A stretch of DNA of 64,000 nucleotides from Aurantimicrobium sp. INA4 (GTDB lineage Bacteria > Actinomycetota > Actinomycetes > Actinomycetales > Microbacteriaceae), in contig NZ_AP027040.1 in the NCBI RefSeq assembly GCF_027924525.1, positions 1,240,001 through 1,304,000 on the forward strand. Direction: 5' to 3'. The notes beneath the pieces were generated by a model. The model worked only from the letters and a program-made list of their open reading frames with translations, did no database searches and was not told the DNA's origin. A program made the position numbers and the translations under genes. Below are positions 26,092 through 37,562 of the stretch, one piece after another; positions within the stretch are counted from its first letter, which is position 1, and every line of letters starts with the position of its first letter.

Positions 26092-28902
26092 TTACTTTTT
26101 CTTCTTCTTGCGGCGCTCAGCCCGGTTACCCGCAGGCGCTCCACCAGTCTGCTGACCAAAGGCACCACGTGTTCCCACGGTGGGTCCGGTGGGGCGGTTG
26201 TTCTCGGGAACAATCTGACGTCCATTATCGGCTGCCTGTTGGGCACGAGCGGTCTCAGCCTGCTCAACACGTCCACGCTCGTCACGAACCTCCACCTGGC
26301 CGTCTTCTGACGGTGCGGTGTAGCTCAATTGCGCGTTGGCGTCTTCAGACTGGCCAAGACCCTTAGCGGCAATGCTGGGGTGCTCCGGATTGCCCTCAGC
26401 GACGTTGACCTGAACTTCGAGATTGAACAAGAAGCCAACAGATTCAGCCTTGATGGACGCCATCATGCCCTGGTAAAGGGCAAAGCCTTCACGCTGGTAC
26501 TCGACCAATGGGTCACGTTGAGCCATGGCGCGAAGACCAATACCGTCCTTGAGGTAGTCCATCTCGTAGAGGTGGTCACGCCAGCGGCGGTCCACGACAG
26601 ATAGAACGACACGGCGCTCTAATTCACGCATCGCGGTTGAGCCGAGAGATTCTTCACGGCGCTTGTATGCAAGGAGAGCATCTGACTGGATTTCGCGACG
26701 CATGAACTCCTTGTTCACACGACCCTTGTTTCCAGCTTCCTGGATTACTTCATCAATCGTGATGGAAACAGGGTAAATGGTCTTCAGCTCAGCCCAGAGA
26801 GCGTCGAAGTCCCAGTCGTCACCGTTGCCTTCGCTGGTGTGGGCAGCAAGAACTTCATCGACGACATCCTCGAGGAACTTGTGAACACGTTCTTGCAGAT
26901 CGTCACCTTCGAGGATGTGAGCTCGGTCGGCATAAATAGCTTCACGCTGACGGTTAAGAACGTCATCGTATTTGAGAACGTTCTTCCGCATTTCAGCATT
27001 ACGCGCTTCAACCTGAGACTGAGCAGAGCGAATAGCACGGCTCACAATCGAGGACTCGATAGCAGTGTCATCGGGGATGTTGCTTCGGGTCATGATGGCT
27101 TCTGCAGCACCCGAGTTGAACATCCGCATAAGGTCATCGGTTAGGGAGAGGTAGAAGCGGCTTTCACCGGGGTCACCCTGACGGCCAGAACGTCCACGAA
27201 GCTGGTTGTCGATACGACGAGATTCGTGGCGTTCGGTTCCAAGAACGTAGAGGCCACCAACGGCAACAACCTTGTCAGCTTCTTCCTGAACACGGGCCTT
27301 GACCTTGGAGAAGGCTGCTTCCCAGGCGGCTTCGTATTCTTCTGGGGTTTCTAGGGGGTTCAGTCCCTGAGATGCCAGTTCAGAAACAGTGAGATGCTCA
27401 GCGTTACCACCGAGCATGATGTCGGTACCACGACCAGCCATGTTGGTGGCCACGGTGACAGCACCCAAACGACCAGCTTGAGCAACGATAGCTGCTTCAC
27501 GAGCGTGGTTCTTGGCGTTGAGGACCTCGTGACGAATGCCCTTCTTGGCTAGAAGCTTAGAGAGGTATTCGCTCTTCTCAACTGAGGTGGTTCCCACGAG
27601 GACAGGCTGGCCCTTGGCGTGGCGTTCAGCAATGTCGTTAGCAACCTGCTCGAACTTGATGACTTCGTTCTTGTAAACGAGGTCAGGCTGGTCAATGCGC
27701 TGCATGGGCTTGTTGGTGGGGATAGGAACCACACCAATCTTGTAGGTGCTCATGAATTCGCCGGCTTCAGTTTCAGCCGTACCGGTCATACCTGAGATCT
27801 TCTCGTACATACGGAAGTAGTTCTGCAAGGTCACTGTAGCCAAGGTCTGGTTTTCTGCCTTGACCTCGACGCCTTCCTTGGCTTCGATGGCCTGGTGGAT
27901 ACCTTCGTTGTAACGGCGACCAGCAAGGATACGACCAGTGTGTTCATCTACGATGAGAACCTCACCGTTCATGACGACATAGTCTTTGTCCCGCTTGAAC
28001 AGGGCAACCGCCTTGATGGAGTTGTTCAAGAACGAAATCAGCGGGGTGTTTGCAGACTCGTAGAGGTTGTCAATACCGAGGTAGTCCTCAACCTTTTCAA
28101 TACCTGGCTCAAGAACACCAACGGTGCGCTTCTTTTCGTCAACTTCGTAGTCAACACCGGGCTCGAGTGTGGTGGCAATCTTGGCAAACTCGGTGAACCA
28201 GCGGTTGGCTTCACCAGAGGCAGGTCCAGAAATAATCAGTGGGGTACGAGCCTCATCAATGAGGATGGAGTCCACCTCATCGACGATGGCAAAGAAATGT
28301 CCGCGCTGAACCTTGTCAGCAGCACTCCAGGCCATGTTGTCGCGCAGGTAATCAAAACCAAACTCGTTGTTGGTGCCATAGGTAATGTCGCACAGGTACT
28401 GTTCACGACGAACAGCAGGCTGCTGACCAGCGGTAATCACACCGGTGGTCATGCCCAGGGCGCGGAATACGCGACCCATGAGTTCAGACTGGTAGCTGGC
28501 TAAGTAGTCGTTCACGGTAACAACGTGAACACCGCGACCCGCAATCGCGTTGAGGTAGGCAGGAAGGGTGGCAACCAGTGTCTTACCTTCACCGGTCTTC
28601 ATTTCAGCAATATTGCCCATGTGCAGTGCAGCACCACCCATGAGCTGAACGTCGAAGTGGCGCAGACCGATGGTGCGTCGCGCTGCTTCACGAACAGCAG
28701 CAAAGGCTTCAGGGAGCATGTGGTCGAGAGATTCACCCTCGATGTAACGCTTGCGGAAATCTGTGGTTTCGGCACGAAGCTCTTCATCGGTGAGGTTGAT
28801 GAATCCCTCTTCGAGTTCGTTGACGGCCTTCGCAAGGTTTTCTAGTTTGCGTAGGGTTCGGCCTTCACCAACGCGAAGGACCTTGTCAAGAATGTTTGCC
28901 AC
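26092..28902 (-). CDS. secA: Preprotein translocase ATPase SecA
   Basis: The 936-residue motor drives proteins through Sec[22 protein letters not shown] is Walker [21 protein letters not shown] is Walker B and the start of the preprotein-binding region, and the second RecA domain has [14 protein letters not shown] and [19 protein letters not shown]. The C-terminus ends in a basic [11 protein letters not shown] tail with no zinc-binding cysteine motif, as in other actinobacterial SecA1. The GTG start at 28902 has a GGAG site upstream and gives the standard [15 protein letters not shown] start. The order hpf-secA is conserved in actinobacteria. Confidence 0.98.
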   Translation of the reverse strand: MANILDKVLRVGEGRTLRKLENLAKAVNELEEGFINLTDEELRAETTDFRKRYIEGESLDHMLPEAFAAVREAARRTIGLRHFDVQLMGGAALHMGNIAEMKTGEGKTLVATLPAYLNAIAGRGVHVVTVNDYLASYQSELMGRVFRALGMTTGVITAGQQPAVRREQYLCDITYGTNNEFGFDYLRDNMAWSAADKVQRGHFFAIVDEVDSILIDEARTPLIISGPASGEANRWFTEFAKIATTLEPGVDYEVDEKKRTVGVLEPGIEKVEDYLGIDNLYESANTPLISFLNNSIKAVALFKRDKDYVVMNGEVLIVDEHTGRILAGRRYNEGIHQAIEAKEGVEVKAENQTLATVTLQNYFRMYEKISGMTGTAETEAGEFMSTYKIGVVPIPTNKPMQRIDQPDLVYKNEVIKFEQVANDIAERHAKGQPVLVGTTSVEKSEYLSKLLAKKGIRHEVLNAKNHAREAAIVAQAGRLGAVTVATNMAGRGTDIMLGGNAEHLTVSELASQGLNPLETPEEYEAAWEAAFSKVKARVQEEADKVVAVGGLYVLGTERHESRRIDNQLRGRSGRQGDPGESRFYLSLTDDLMRMFNSGAAEAIMTRSNIPDDTAIESSIVSRAIRSAQSQVEARNAEMRKNVLKYDDVLNRQREAIYADRAHILEGDDLQERVHKFLEDVVDEVLAAHTSEGNGDDWDFDALWAELKTIYPVSITIDEVIQEAGNKGRVNKEFMRREIQSDALLAYKRREESLGSTAMRELERRVVLSVVDRRWRDHLYEMDYLKDGIGLRAMAQRDPLVEYQREGFALYQGMMASIKAESVGFLFNLEVQVNVAEGNPEHPSIAAKGLGQSEDANAQLSYTAPSEDGQVEVRDERGRVEQAETARAQQAADNGRQIVPENNRPTGPTVGTRGAFGQQTGGAPAGNRAERRKKKKK

Positions 28903-28953
28903 TGAAACTCTCCAAATACTGGTGCACACTGCATATAAAAGACATGCGCATAA

Positions 28954-28983
28954 GGGCGGTCACACGTGAAGTGCAGACCGCCC
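28954..28983. terminator. GC-rich hairpin between hpf and secA
   Basis: GGGCGGTC and GACCGCCC form an 8-bp stem with a 14-base loop. It lies downstream of hpf on the - strand and upstream of secA. No U-run follows, so termination may be partial. Confidence 0.45.
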
Positions 28984-29003
28984 TCAATGCTACCGGGAAT
29001 GAG

Positions 29004-29040
29004 CTTGCCCCGCCTGTACAGATGCTGGAGGCGGGGCAAG
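29004..29040. terminator. Second GC-rich hairpin after hpf
   Basis: An 11-bp perfect stem (CTTGCCCCGCC and its complement) with a 15-base loop starts 10 bases after the hpf stop. There is no U-tract, so it may be an attenuating or RNA-protecting hairpin rather than a full terminator. Confidence 0.55.
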
Positions 29041-29049
29041 AATCAGCTG

Positions 29050-29496
29050 TTAAGCAGCTGCAGAAGGTTTAGTTGCCTGCACTTCTTTGGCTATTCGCTC
29101 AATATCTTCTGGGGTTGCGGGGACGAGATCGACCTGGGCAAAGGCGTCAGCACTCGCTTCATGAATCGACAGTGGCTTCTGGTGGCCGTTGTGGTGGACC
29201 TTCTTCTTATCCCTGGCACGGCGCAGCTGTTCCATCATGCGGCCCATGGCCAGATCAAAGGCGGCATATTTGTCTTCGCCGTCGGACTCGGCACGGACGA
29301 CTGGTCCGGCTTCTACGAGGGTGAGTTCCACATGATCACCACCTACCAGGCCTTTACCGCCGTGATGTTTACTGACGGTCACATCGAGTTCGAGGGGGCG
29401 ATCTGCCAGCTTCTCAATCTTGTCGACCTTCTCGGTGACGTAGTTACGGAATCGGTCGGTGATTTCGGTGTGGCGGGCGATGAAGTTCAGTTCCAT
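29050..29496 (-). CDS. hpf: Ribosome hibernation factor, HPF/RaiA family (short form)
   Basis: This 148-residue protein has the S30AE domain at about 1-103: FIARHTEITDRFRNYVTEKVDKIEKL, the DVTVSKHHGG strand and an AAFDLAMGRMMEQLRRARDKKK helix. These residues bind the 30S decoding channel in stationary phase. Actinobacterial homologues are normally about 210-230 residues with a C-terminal dimerisation domain that joins ribosomes into 100S particles. Here the protein stops after a linker (KPLSIHEASADAF...), and no reading frame for the missing domain exists before secA. A GGGAGG site precedes ATG 29496. Confidence 0.92.
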   Translation of the reverse strand: MELNFIARHTEITDRFRNYVTEKVDKIEKLADRPLELDVTVSKHHGGKGLVGGDHVELTLVEAGPVVRAESDGEDKYAAFDLAMGRMMEQLRRARDKKKVHHNGHQKPLSIHEASADAFAQVDLVPATPEDIERIAKEVQATKPSAAA

Positions 29497-29521
29497 GATG
29501 ACCTCCCGTAGTTGGCGTTTA

Positions 29522-29538
29522 CGCCCAACTTTTGGGCG
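29522..29538. repeat. Hairpin in the hpf leader
   Basis: CGCCCAA and TTGGGCG with a 3-base loop lie 26 bases before the hpf ATG. A role in hpf mRNA stability or control is possible. Confidence 0.4.
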
Positions 29539-29594
29539 AGTCCTTTCACGCCAATCGATGTTGTTGAAAATGTAGTCCTGTTTGCATAAAAATG

Positions 29595-30311
29595 TCACGC
29601 AATTTTTCTGCGAGTGTCCTGAAAGTTTTTTGGCGTGTAAGCCAGCACAGCTGCACCAATGACGTTGGCGCCCTCGGCACGCAGTGCCCGGGCACATTCC
29701 AGCAGGGTTGCCCCTGTGGTCAGAACGTCATCCAGGATGATGACGGAGCGTCCGTTAAGGTTCTTTACTGCCCGAAATGAGCCGCGCATATTCTCGAAGC
29801 GCTCTATCCTGCCCAACACGGATTGATCGACGCGTCGTCGAGTGTTCACCAGCAAACGCTGAGCTCTCACACCAGCTGCTTGCGTCAAGACCGTGATGGG
29901 GACATACCCACGTTGCCTGAAGTTTGCCCTGCTGCTGGGCGGAACCACCCAGGTGATGTGCGCAGCAGTGCTTGAGCTTTCAGCTCTGCCATCTGCATAC
30001 GCAGCCTGCAGTGCTGACACGTAAGGCCTGGCTAAGTGTTTAGCCACAGAGGTTCTGCCTTGCTCTTTGAATTCATGCAGCACAGAACTGGACACTTCCG
30101 TGAGCTCCAAGGAATACCACAGCGGAAGCCGGGTCTCCGAAACTGGGTCGAACAGTTCACGGTATTGAAGCTCTGGAACTAGCACAGCTTGGCACGCAGG
30201 ACAGAGGTTGTAATCGAGTTCACCGCATCCCGCGCAACTTACCGGCAGAACTAACGAGAGTGCCTCTCTGCACGCGTTAGCTACCCATTCACGGATTGTT
30301 CCACTGCTCAT
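29595..30311 (-). CDS. comF: ComF-family phosphoribosyltransferase-like protein
   Basis: The 238-residue protein has an N-terminal zinc ribbon (CAGCG...CPAC at about 26-39) and a C-terminal phosphoribosyltransferase-type fold with the PRPP loop VIILDDVLTTGATL. The RQRGYVPITVLT and RVDQSVLGRIERFENMRGSF stretches are ComF/GntX signatures. ComF works in DNA uptake during transformation in Gram-positives; in actinobacteria it is present at this position next to hpf without proof of competence. No other com gene is in the window. Confidence 0.9.
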   Translation of the reverse strand: MSSGTIREWVANACREALSLVLPVSCAGCGELDYNLCPACQAVLVPELQYRELFDPVSETRLPLWYSLELTEVSSSVLHEFKEQGRTSVAKHLARPYVSALQAAYADGRAESSSTAAHITWVVPPSSRANFRQRGYVPITVLTQAAGVRAQRLLVNTRRRVDQSVLGRIERFENMRGSFRAVKNLNGRSVIILDDVLTTGATLLECARALRAEGANVIGAAVLAYTPKNFQDTRRKIA

Positions 30312-30379
30312 ACCTTGGAGTATGAGCTTCTAGCGATACACCACTGTGTCCCGGACACTGGCCGGTGGATAAGTTGAGG

Positions 30380-32077
30380 CTACTGCTGAACAGCGAGGGT
30401 AGTGACACCACTCACAGCGGTTTGCCACTGCGTTCCACCACGCAGTGAGAGCAGTATTCCGCTCGAGGTGAGAACGCGTAGACCAGAAATTGTGTTGGCT
30501 CCTGCCATGGATTGTGGAGTCCCTTCAGTGATGGAGCTGAGCTCTTTACTCTGTCCACCAATTTCTTGGGCCCGAACCAGTCCCAGCCCGGCAGAGTTGA
30601 TGGTGACAGTCGCAATGGTGGTGGCATCCACCCAAGCCACGCTGACAGGAGTCCCATCTGAGAGGGTTTGTGTAAAGAGTGGACCTAAGGCCACAGGTAT
30701 TGATCTTTCACCCCTGACTAGGGCGCTAGCAACTAGTTGATAACTGCCATTGGTCTCCAGTAGGGCAACAACCTGAGTTCCGTCATGGGAAAGCGCTAAA
30801 GACAGAATTCGGTCTGCAGATGCCCAGGAAGTGTCGACCTGTTGAATCTTTCCATCAGTACTGATGGCTTGCAGTTTGCTGGGTTGATCGGCAGGAACAG
30901 ACCAGACGTAACCAAAGTTATCAACGGTGGGGGCAATCAAGCCGGAGCGTGAATCCACGAGTTGAGCAGTTCCGTTGCGAACGAGGGAAACACCTTGGGA
31001 AGTTAGCGTGGCCGAAATGTTTGTCATTGTGCCAATGGAAATGGCGCTGGGTTGGCTCTGAATCATGACGTTCGCGAAAGCACCATAGGTGTCAATCTTT
31101 GTGCCATCCCAATACCCGAAGGCTTTGGAAGTCAAAACCAAAGGACGTGAATCAATAGGTGGTGGCATGACATCACTGGCAGAGTCACTGATGGAGTTAT
31201 TCAACACCGCTCCATCAACAAGTAGATCAACCGAGTTGATGGTGGCAACTGATTGCAGGCTTGCTAAGGTTTGCTGCTTCATCCGGCGAATCACCGCAGG
31301 ATCCGCTGACAATGCAGCAGCATTCAAATCAACCTTGGCCACGCCGCGTGTGACCGGAACTGTGTCGGCAACGAGGGCCGTTCCTTCAGGAAAGGAAGTC
31401 TGCACGGCACCATTGGCCGCTAACCACTGTGAGGGCCCCGCAAGCAGAGCTTTCGTGATGCGCGTGCTGGCCGAAGCACCGGCAGGGAAGAATCGCACAT
31501 CTGGCACCAGCATGGTGTTGGTGGAGTCGAAGAAGTAGAGCGGGTGTGATTGATACACCTGGTCAAAAGTGAAACGGTCAATGACCACTCCGTTGGGAGC
31601 TGCACTAATACGCCATTGACCATCAACCTGTTGGAATGTGTACTCAAAGGTGGTGGGAACAGCAGGATTGATTTCGGCGTAGTTACCTTGAGCACCAACT
31701 TGTGCTGTCAGGGCGAAGACCAGTCGACCTGTGTTTTCTCCGGTTTGTGAAACGGTGCGCAGCCCTGAGTCAACATTCACCGCGGTGGTGGCATCCCAGG
31801 CTGATGCAAACTCCGGGGTAAGGAATTGTCGAGCAATCGCATAATCACTCACTGGTGACGAGGATGCCTCAATGAATCCGCGCAGAATTTGCTCAATGCT
31901 GCCGTTCTGGATGGGACCTGCTGGAAGGAATTCGATGGCGTCGTTTTCGACAGGAACCACGGCAGAGCCCTGATTGACTCCACTCGAGCGGGGAATGCCC
32001 GAACAGGCAGCGAGTACAACAACACACAACAACGACAACAGCGCCGCTAATGAACGCTTGAGCGAGGAAGACATCAT
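30380..32077 (-). CDS. lpqB: Lipoprotein LpqB, partner of MtrAB
   Basis: The 565-residue secreted lipoprotein has a lipobox LAAC ending at Cys25 after a hydrophobic signal peptide. A GerMN domain follows (about 190-300) and then a beta-propeller-like C-terminal half. In mycobacteria LpqB binds the extracellular part of MtrB and tunes signalling to the cell wall. The ATG at 32077 overlaps the mtrB stop, giving the standard mtrA-mtrB-lpqB operon. A second ATG at 32074 is equally possible. Confidence 0.94.
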   Translation of the reverse strand: MMSSSLKRSLAALLSLLCVVVLAACSGIPRSSGVNQGSAVVPVENDAIEFLPAGPIQNGSIEQILRGFIEASSSPVSDYAIARQFLTPEFASAWDATTAVNVDSGLRTVSQTGENTGRLVFALTAQVGAQGNYAEINPAVPTTFEYTFQQVDGQWRISAAPNGVVIDRFTFDQVYQSHPLYFFDSTNTMLVPDVRFFPAGASASTRITKALLAGPSQWLAANGAVQTSFPEGTALVADTVPVTRGVAKVDLNAAALSADPAVIRRMKQQTLASLQSVATINSVDLLVDGAVLNNSISDSASDVMPPPIDSRPLVLTSKAFGYWDGTKIDTYGAFANVMIQSQPSAISIGTMTNISATLTSQGVSLVRNGTAQLVDSRSGLIAPTVDNFGYVWSVPADQPSKLQAISTDGKIQQVDTSWASADRILSLALSHDGTQVVALLETNGSYQLVASALVRGERSIPVALGPLFTQTLSDGTPVSVAWVDATTIATVTINSAGLGLVRAQEIGGQSKELSSITEGTPQSMAGANTISGLRVLTSSGILLSLRGGTQWQTAVSGVTTLAVQQ

Positions 32078-33666
32078 TGCTCCTCCCCGTCGTGGCGTTC
32101 ATCAGGGTTCAAAGGCAGTGGCGAGACCGCAATGGGGACATCTACATCTCGAGGCAGCGTTAGGCGGAAGATTGCACCCTCGCCAGGGGCTGCCCACACA
32201 TCCAGTTGACCATTGTGAATGCGGGTATCTTCGAGCGAGATAGCTAACCCGAGACCTGTTCCACCGAGTGTTCGCTGGCGGGACGGATCTGCGCGCCAGA
32301 ATCGGCTGAACACATTCTCTAACTGCTCGGTGGTCATACCCACACCGTGATCGCGCACGCTAATTGCAACCGCGGTGGCATTGCTGTCCACGGCAACTTC
32401 AATAGGTTTGCTCTCACCATGCTCAATGGCATTACCAATGAGGTTCATCAGGATGCGACGAACACGACGAGGATCAATGTCGGCATCGAAGTGACCTCCG
32501 GGTGCCATCAGCGACAGGTCGCAGCCGTGCTGCTCCGCCAGGGTGGTCATGGTTCCCACCACATCTTGAACAAGACCTGCAACGTTGGTGGGTTCTGGCT
32601 CGAGGTTGACACTTCCTGCGTCGTAACGGCTAATTTCGAGCAGGTCCGAAAGCAGCTTTTCGAAGCGGTTTACCTGCGCATTGAGAAGTTCAGTACTGCG
32701 CCGAGTTTTATCGTCAAAGTTCTCTCGCTCTTGGAAGAGAACATCGCCAGCAAGTTTGATGGTGGTCAGCGGGGTGCGAAGTTCGTGAGAAACATCAGAA
32801 ACGAACCGCTGTTGCATAACCGATAGGTCAGCGAGCTCTGTGAGCTGACGTTGCATGCTGCTGGCCATGTCATTGAAGGAAGTTGCCAGTGTGGCAACAA
32901 CATCTTCACCCTGAACAGGAATACGCACTTCCAAATCACCGGCAGCAAGTCTCTGACTAGTCTCAGCAGCGTTTTGCAAGGGTGTAACCACCATGCGCGA
33001 GACCACCCAGGCGATAGCACCGACCATGATCAACAGACCTAGTCCAGAAAACCACAGAACCTGCTGGATGAATTGAAGGGTTTGTTCAGACTGGGCAAAG
33101 TCGTAGCCGATAAAGAGTTCATAGAGCCCAGCACCAGGAATATCGAGCTGTGAGCCAACGACAACGCCGGGAACTTTCGTTCCCGCCACAGTTAATTCGA
33201 CAGACTGCCAAAACTGTTGGTCCGCGTTGGAGATCACTTTCTCCTGCAGTTCCTGACTGATCACACCACCGGTGAGTTCCGTACTGGAAAAGTTCTGCGG
33301 AGCCAGAGGGTTAGGTTCTTGGTCGGGAACTCGATAAACCGCCACCAAACCACTCGATGATGCATCACGGATGGCGGTTCTGGCCGCATTCATAACTGAT
33401 TGCATCGAGGCCTGATCGGTTGCATCAGCTGAGTCAAAGATGCGTTGAGCTGCAACTTGTGCACGCTGAGACTCTGAAAGCACCTGGTCAAGTCGGGAAG
33501 CAAAAAGGTCATTACTGATGGAGAAGGACATGTACAGTCCCACCAGCACAATGGCAAGTCCCGAGAGTGCCATTGAAACCACCACGGTTCGAAGCTGCAG
33601 TGAACGTCGCCACAATCGCGCTACTCGCGAAGGCAGTCCAAAGAAGTCGAAACGTCGAACCTTCAT
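32074..33666 (-). CDS. mtrB: Sensor histidine kinase MtrB
   Basis: The 530-residue kinase has membrane segments at about 28-50 and 203-224 flanking an extracytoplasmic sensor domain, a HAMP domain (to about 275), the H-box FVSDVSHELRTPL with His294, and a HATPase with NLIGNAIEHGE (N-box) and GTGLGLAISLED (G-box). It phosphorylates MtrA to control cell division and wall hydrolases. It starts 7 bases after mtrA stops. Confidence 0.96.
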   Translation of the reverse strand: MKVRRFDFFGLPSRVARLWRRSLQLRTVVVSMALSGLAIVLVGLYMSFSISNDLFASRLDQVLSESQRAQVAAQRIFDSADATDQASMQSVMNAARTAIRDASSSGLVAVYRVPDQEPNPLAPQNFSSTELTGGVISQELQEKVISNADQQFWQSVELTVAGTKVPGVVVGSQLDIPGAGLYELFIGYDFAQSEQTLQFIQQVLWFSGLGLLIMVGAIAWVVSRMVVTPLQNAAETSQRLAAGDLEVRIPVQGEDVVATLATSFNDMASSMQRQLTELADLSVMQQRFVSDVSHELRTPLTTIKLAGDVLFQERENFDDKTRRSTELLNAQVNRFEKLLSDLLEISRYDAGSVNLEPEPTNVAGLVQDVVGTMTTLAEQHGCDLSLMAPGGHFDADIDPRRVRRILMNLIGNAIEHGESKPIEVAVDSNATAVAISVRDHGVGMTTEQLENVFSRFWRADPSRQRTLGGTGLGLAISLEDTRIHNGQLDVWAAPGEGAIFRLTLPRDVDVPIAVSPLPLNPDERHDGEEQ

Positions 33667-33673
33667 CGCACCG

Positions 33674-34360
33674 TTAGATCACAGCTCCGGCACGGTAACC
33701 AATGCCACGCACGGTCGTGACGATGGTGGGGTTATCTGCATCAAATTCCACTTTGCTGCGCAGGCGCTGCACGTGCACATTCACCAAACGCGTGTCTGCC
33801 TTGTATTGGTATCCCCACACTTTTTCTAAGAGCATCTCGCGAGTGAAAACCTGCTGGGGCTTGGACGCTAGGGCAACGAGCAGATCAAACTCCAATGGCG
33901 TGAGGTTGATTGCTTTGCCCTCACGCTTGACCTCGTGACCATCGACATCAATGGTGAGATCACCAATACGCAGGGTCTGCGCTGTGGCAGCTGCAGGCGC
34001 CATGGAGCGCAGACGAGTGCGAATACGTGCCACTAGTTCACCCGGGTTGAACGGCTTGACCATATAGTCATCTGCACCGGCTTCTAAACCAGCAACCACG
34101 TCCGTAGCGTCACCCTTGGCAGTGAGCATGATGATGGGAATTCCCGATTCTTGACGGATCTGACCGCAGACTTCAATCCCGTCAAACCCTGGAAGCATCA
34201 AATCCAGTAGCACGAGGTCAGGCTTGCTTTCCCGGAAAGCGGCGAGCGCTTCGGCACCATCAGCACAGAAGGTGGGCGTGAAACCTTCACCTTCTAACAC
34301 GATGCCGACCATTTCAGCTAGTGCGGCGTCGTCATCGACTACCAGAATGCGTGCACTCAT
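33674..34360 (-). CDS. mtrA: Response regulator MtrA
   Basis: This 228-residue OmpR/PhoB-type regulator has acidic residues D9 and D10 and phospho-acceptor Asp53 in LVLLDLMLPGFDG, with the TAKGD and MVKPFNPGEL switch segments. The C-terminal winged helix has LTPLEFDLLVALASKPQQVFTREMLLEKVWGY. It is first in the mtrA-mtrB-lpqB operon and starts 7 bases after a TAGGCT hexamer, so is probably leaderless. Confidence 0.97.
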   Translation of the reverse strand: MSARILVVDDDAALAEMVGIVLEGEGFTPTFCADGAEALAAFRESKPDLVLLDLMLPGFDGIEVCGQIRQESGIPIIMLTAKGDATDVVAGLEAGADDYMVKPFNPGELVARIRTRLRSMAPAAATAQTLRIGDLTIDVDGHEVKREGKAINLTPLEFDLLVALASKPQQVFTREMLLEKVWGYQYKADTRLVNVHVQRLRSKVEFDADNPTIVTTVRGIGYRAGAVI

Positions 34361-34367
34361 GGGTTAG

Positions 34368-34373
34368 AGCCTA
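34368..34373 (-). promoter_or_regulatory. Candidate leaderless -10 element of mtrA
   Basis: TAGGCT on the - strand ends 7 bases before the mtrA ATG, in the 24 bases after the ahcY stop. An operon-internal promoter is implied. Confidence 0.5.
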
Positions 34374-34384
34374 GTCTTCGTTGC

Positions 34385-35881
<1,497 letters not shown>

Positions 35882-35884
35882 GCC

Positions 35885-37330
35885 TTACAGTTTAGGCGTG
35901 GAATGCTGGGCGCGAATCAGCGCAAGAACTTCATCACGGATCGCAACCATGGTTGCCTCATCCCCTGCCTCAACGTTCAAGCGCAATAAGGGCTCCGTGT
36001 TGGAGGGACGCACAGAGAACCACCAAAACGGTTCACCTTCGGCAGTGGTACCGGTGATGGTCATGCCATCCAAGGAGTCTTCGGTGCCACGTGCTGCAAA
36101 CGCCGTGCGAACGCGCTCTGTTGCCTCTGCCACGTCGCTCACGGTGGAGTTAATTTCACCGCTGATGGCATAAGGCATGAACTTCGCTGCAAACTCGGAC
36201 AGGGGCTTATCCTGGTGGCCAAACTCTGCCAGCACATGCATTGCTGCAAGCATGCCGTTGTCTGCACCCCAGAAGTTACTGAAGTAGTAGTGAGCCGAGT
36301 GTTCACCGCCGAAGACAGCACCAGTAGCTGCCATTTGATCCTTGATCAAAGAGTGGCCAACTCGGGTGCGAACTGGGGTTGCTCCAGCACCAATAATGGT
36401 TTCTTTCACAATGTTCGAGGAGATGAGATTGTGAATGACAAAGATTTCTTCATTGGGTGTTGCAGCTTTAGCTCGTGCAATCTCACGCAATGCAACGATG
36501 GCAGAAACCGCAGAAGGAGTGACAGGGGTACCCTTTTCATCCACGACGAAGCACCGGTCTGCATCTCCATCAAATGCGAGACCTAGATCTGCACCATGCT
36601 CAACAACTGCATTCTGCAAGTCAACCAAGTTCTTAGGCTCGAGCGGGTTGGCTTCGTGGTTAGGGAAGTTCCCATCCAGTTCGAAATACATCGGAATGAT
36701 CTCGATAGGCAAAGCAGATAAACCTGCTGCAGTACCCAACACGGCAGGAACAGTCATTCCGCCCATTCCGTTACCTGCGTCAACAACTACACGGATGGGG
36801 CGAATACCTGAAAGATCAACGAGGGAACGCAGGTATCCGGCGTATTCCGCCAGGACATCAACTTCGCGATAGGTTCCTAAAGTTTCAACGTTTGGAATTC
36901 CGTTTTCGAGGTAGTCACAGGCCCGATCGCGAATGGCAGCCAAGCCAGTATCAAGGCTGATACCTTGAGCACCCGCCCGCGAGAACTTAATACCGTTATA
37001 AGCAGCTGGGTTGTGGCTGGCCGTAAACATCGCAGCTGGAGCATTCCACGAACCAGAGGCAAAATAAGTCTCATCTGTAGAGCACAAACCAAGGTTCACA
37101 ACATTGGCACCACGGGCCTGGGCACCACGAGCGAAAGCCTGAGCAAAACCGGGAGACGAGTCACGCATGTCGTGACCAACAACAATATCTGCCCCTGCAC
37201 CGTCAATCTCATCAACAAAACCGGCAGCGAGTGCTTCCACCATTTCTTCGGTGAGCTGCTCCCCCACAAGGCCTCGAACGTCATAGGCCTTCACGATAGA
37301 ACGGAGGCTCTCCACTGCGTTTTTAGTCAT
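35885..37330 (-). CDS. manB: Phosphomannomutase/phosphoglucomutase
   Basis: This 481-residue alpha-D-phosphohexomutase converts mannose-6-phosphate to mannose-1-phosphate. TASHNP holds the catalytic phosphoserine Ser105, FDGDADR binds Mg2+, GEHSAHYYF is the sugar-specificity loop and RPSNTEPLLRLN binds phosphate. It overlaps the DUF3499 gene by 8 bases. With manA and manC in this window it completes GDP-mannose synthesis. Confidence 0.96.
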   Translation of the reverse strand: MTKNAVESLRSIVKAYDVRGLVGEQLTEEMVEALAAGFVDEIDGAGADIVVGHDMRDSSPGFAQAFARGAQARGANVVNLGLCSTDETYFASGSWNAPAAMFTASHNPAAYNGIKFSRAGAQGISLDTGLAAIRDRACDYLENGIPNVETLGTYREVDVLAEYAGYLRSLVDLSGIRPIRVVVDAGNGMGGMTVPAVLGTAAGLSALPIEIIPMYFELDGNFPNHEANPLEPKNLVDLQNAVVEHGADLGLAFDGDADRCFVVDEKGTPVTPSAVSAIVALREIARAKAATPNEEIFVIHNLISSNIVKETIIGAGATPVRTRVGHSLIKDQMAATGAVFGGEHSAHYYFSNFWGADNGMLAAMHVLAEFGHQDKPLSEFAAKFMPYAISGEINSTVSDVAEATERVRTAFAARGTEDSLDGMTITGTTAEGEPFWWFSVRPSNTEPLLRLNVEAGDEATMVAIRDEVLALIRAQHSTPKL

Positions 37331-37529
37331 TGGTTAAGTCTATGTGACGCAGTTGCTGCCACCCTTGAGGCGGGACAAAGCCCACTGCATGTTTACGGCA
37401 TAAATCATGCGCGAGGGACTCTGGGTGGGGCGAGAGTGGTCCCAAGACGGCCAGTTTGTCTTCGTAGTCATAGGTGAGTGAAAACTCTGCTGGCTGCTTG
37501 CAGCGACCCTTCGTACACAGACGTTCCAT
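37323..37529 (-). CDS. DUF3499-family small protein
   Basis: This 68-residue protein is of the actinobacterial DUF3499 family. It has paired Cys (RLCTKGRCKQPA at the N-terminus and DLCRKHA), which with a His suggests zinc binding. Its function is unknown. The position between manB and the zincin-like gene is conserved in actinobacteria, and it overlaps manB. Its ATG lies 6 bases after a TAGCCT hexamer. Confidence 0.88.
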   Translation of the reverse strand: MERLCTKGRCKQPAEFSLTYDYEDKLAVLGPLSPHPESLAHDLCRKHAVGFVPPQGWQQLRHIDLTND

Positions 37530-37535
37530 GCGTTC

Positions 37536-37541
37536 AGGCTA
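37536..37541 (-). promoter_or_regulatory. Candidate leaderless -10 element of the DUF3499-manB-ahcY unit
   Basis: TAGCCT on the - strand ends 6 bases before the ATG at 37529. Confidence 0.55.
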
Positions 37542-37550
37542 TCGAAGAGC

Positions 37551-37556
37551 TAACAT
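37551..37556 (+). promoter_or_regulatory. Candidate leaderless -10 element of the zincin-like gene
   Basis: TAACAT ends 6 bases before the ATG at 37563. The whole divergent intergenic region is 33 bases and holds both -10 candidates, 9 bases apart. Confidence 0.5.
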
Positions 37557-37562
37557 GGGCGC

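Noticed and set aside
27895..28503. 202-codon frame antisense to secA
   Set aside because: It is a shadow of the SecA frame; the opposite strand is fully accounted for by SecA motifs.
29595..30311. comF as evidence of a competence locus
   Set aside because: The gene sits in its conserved actinobacterial place beside hpf and no other competence gene is in the window.
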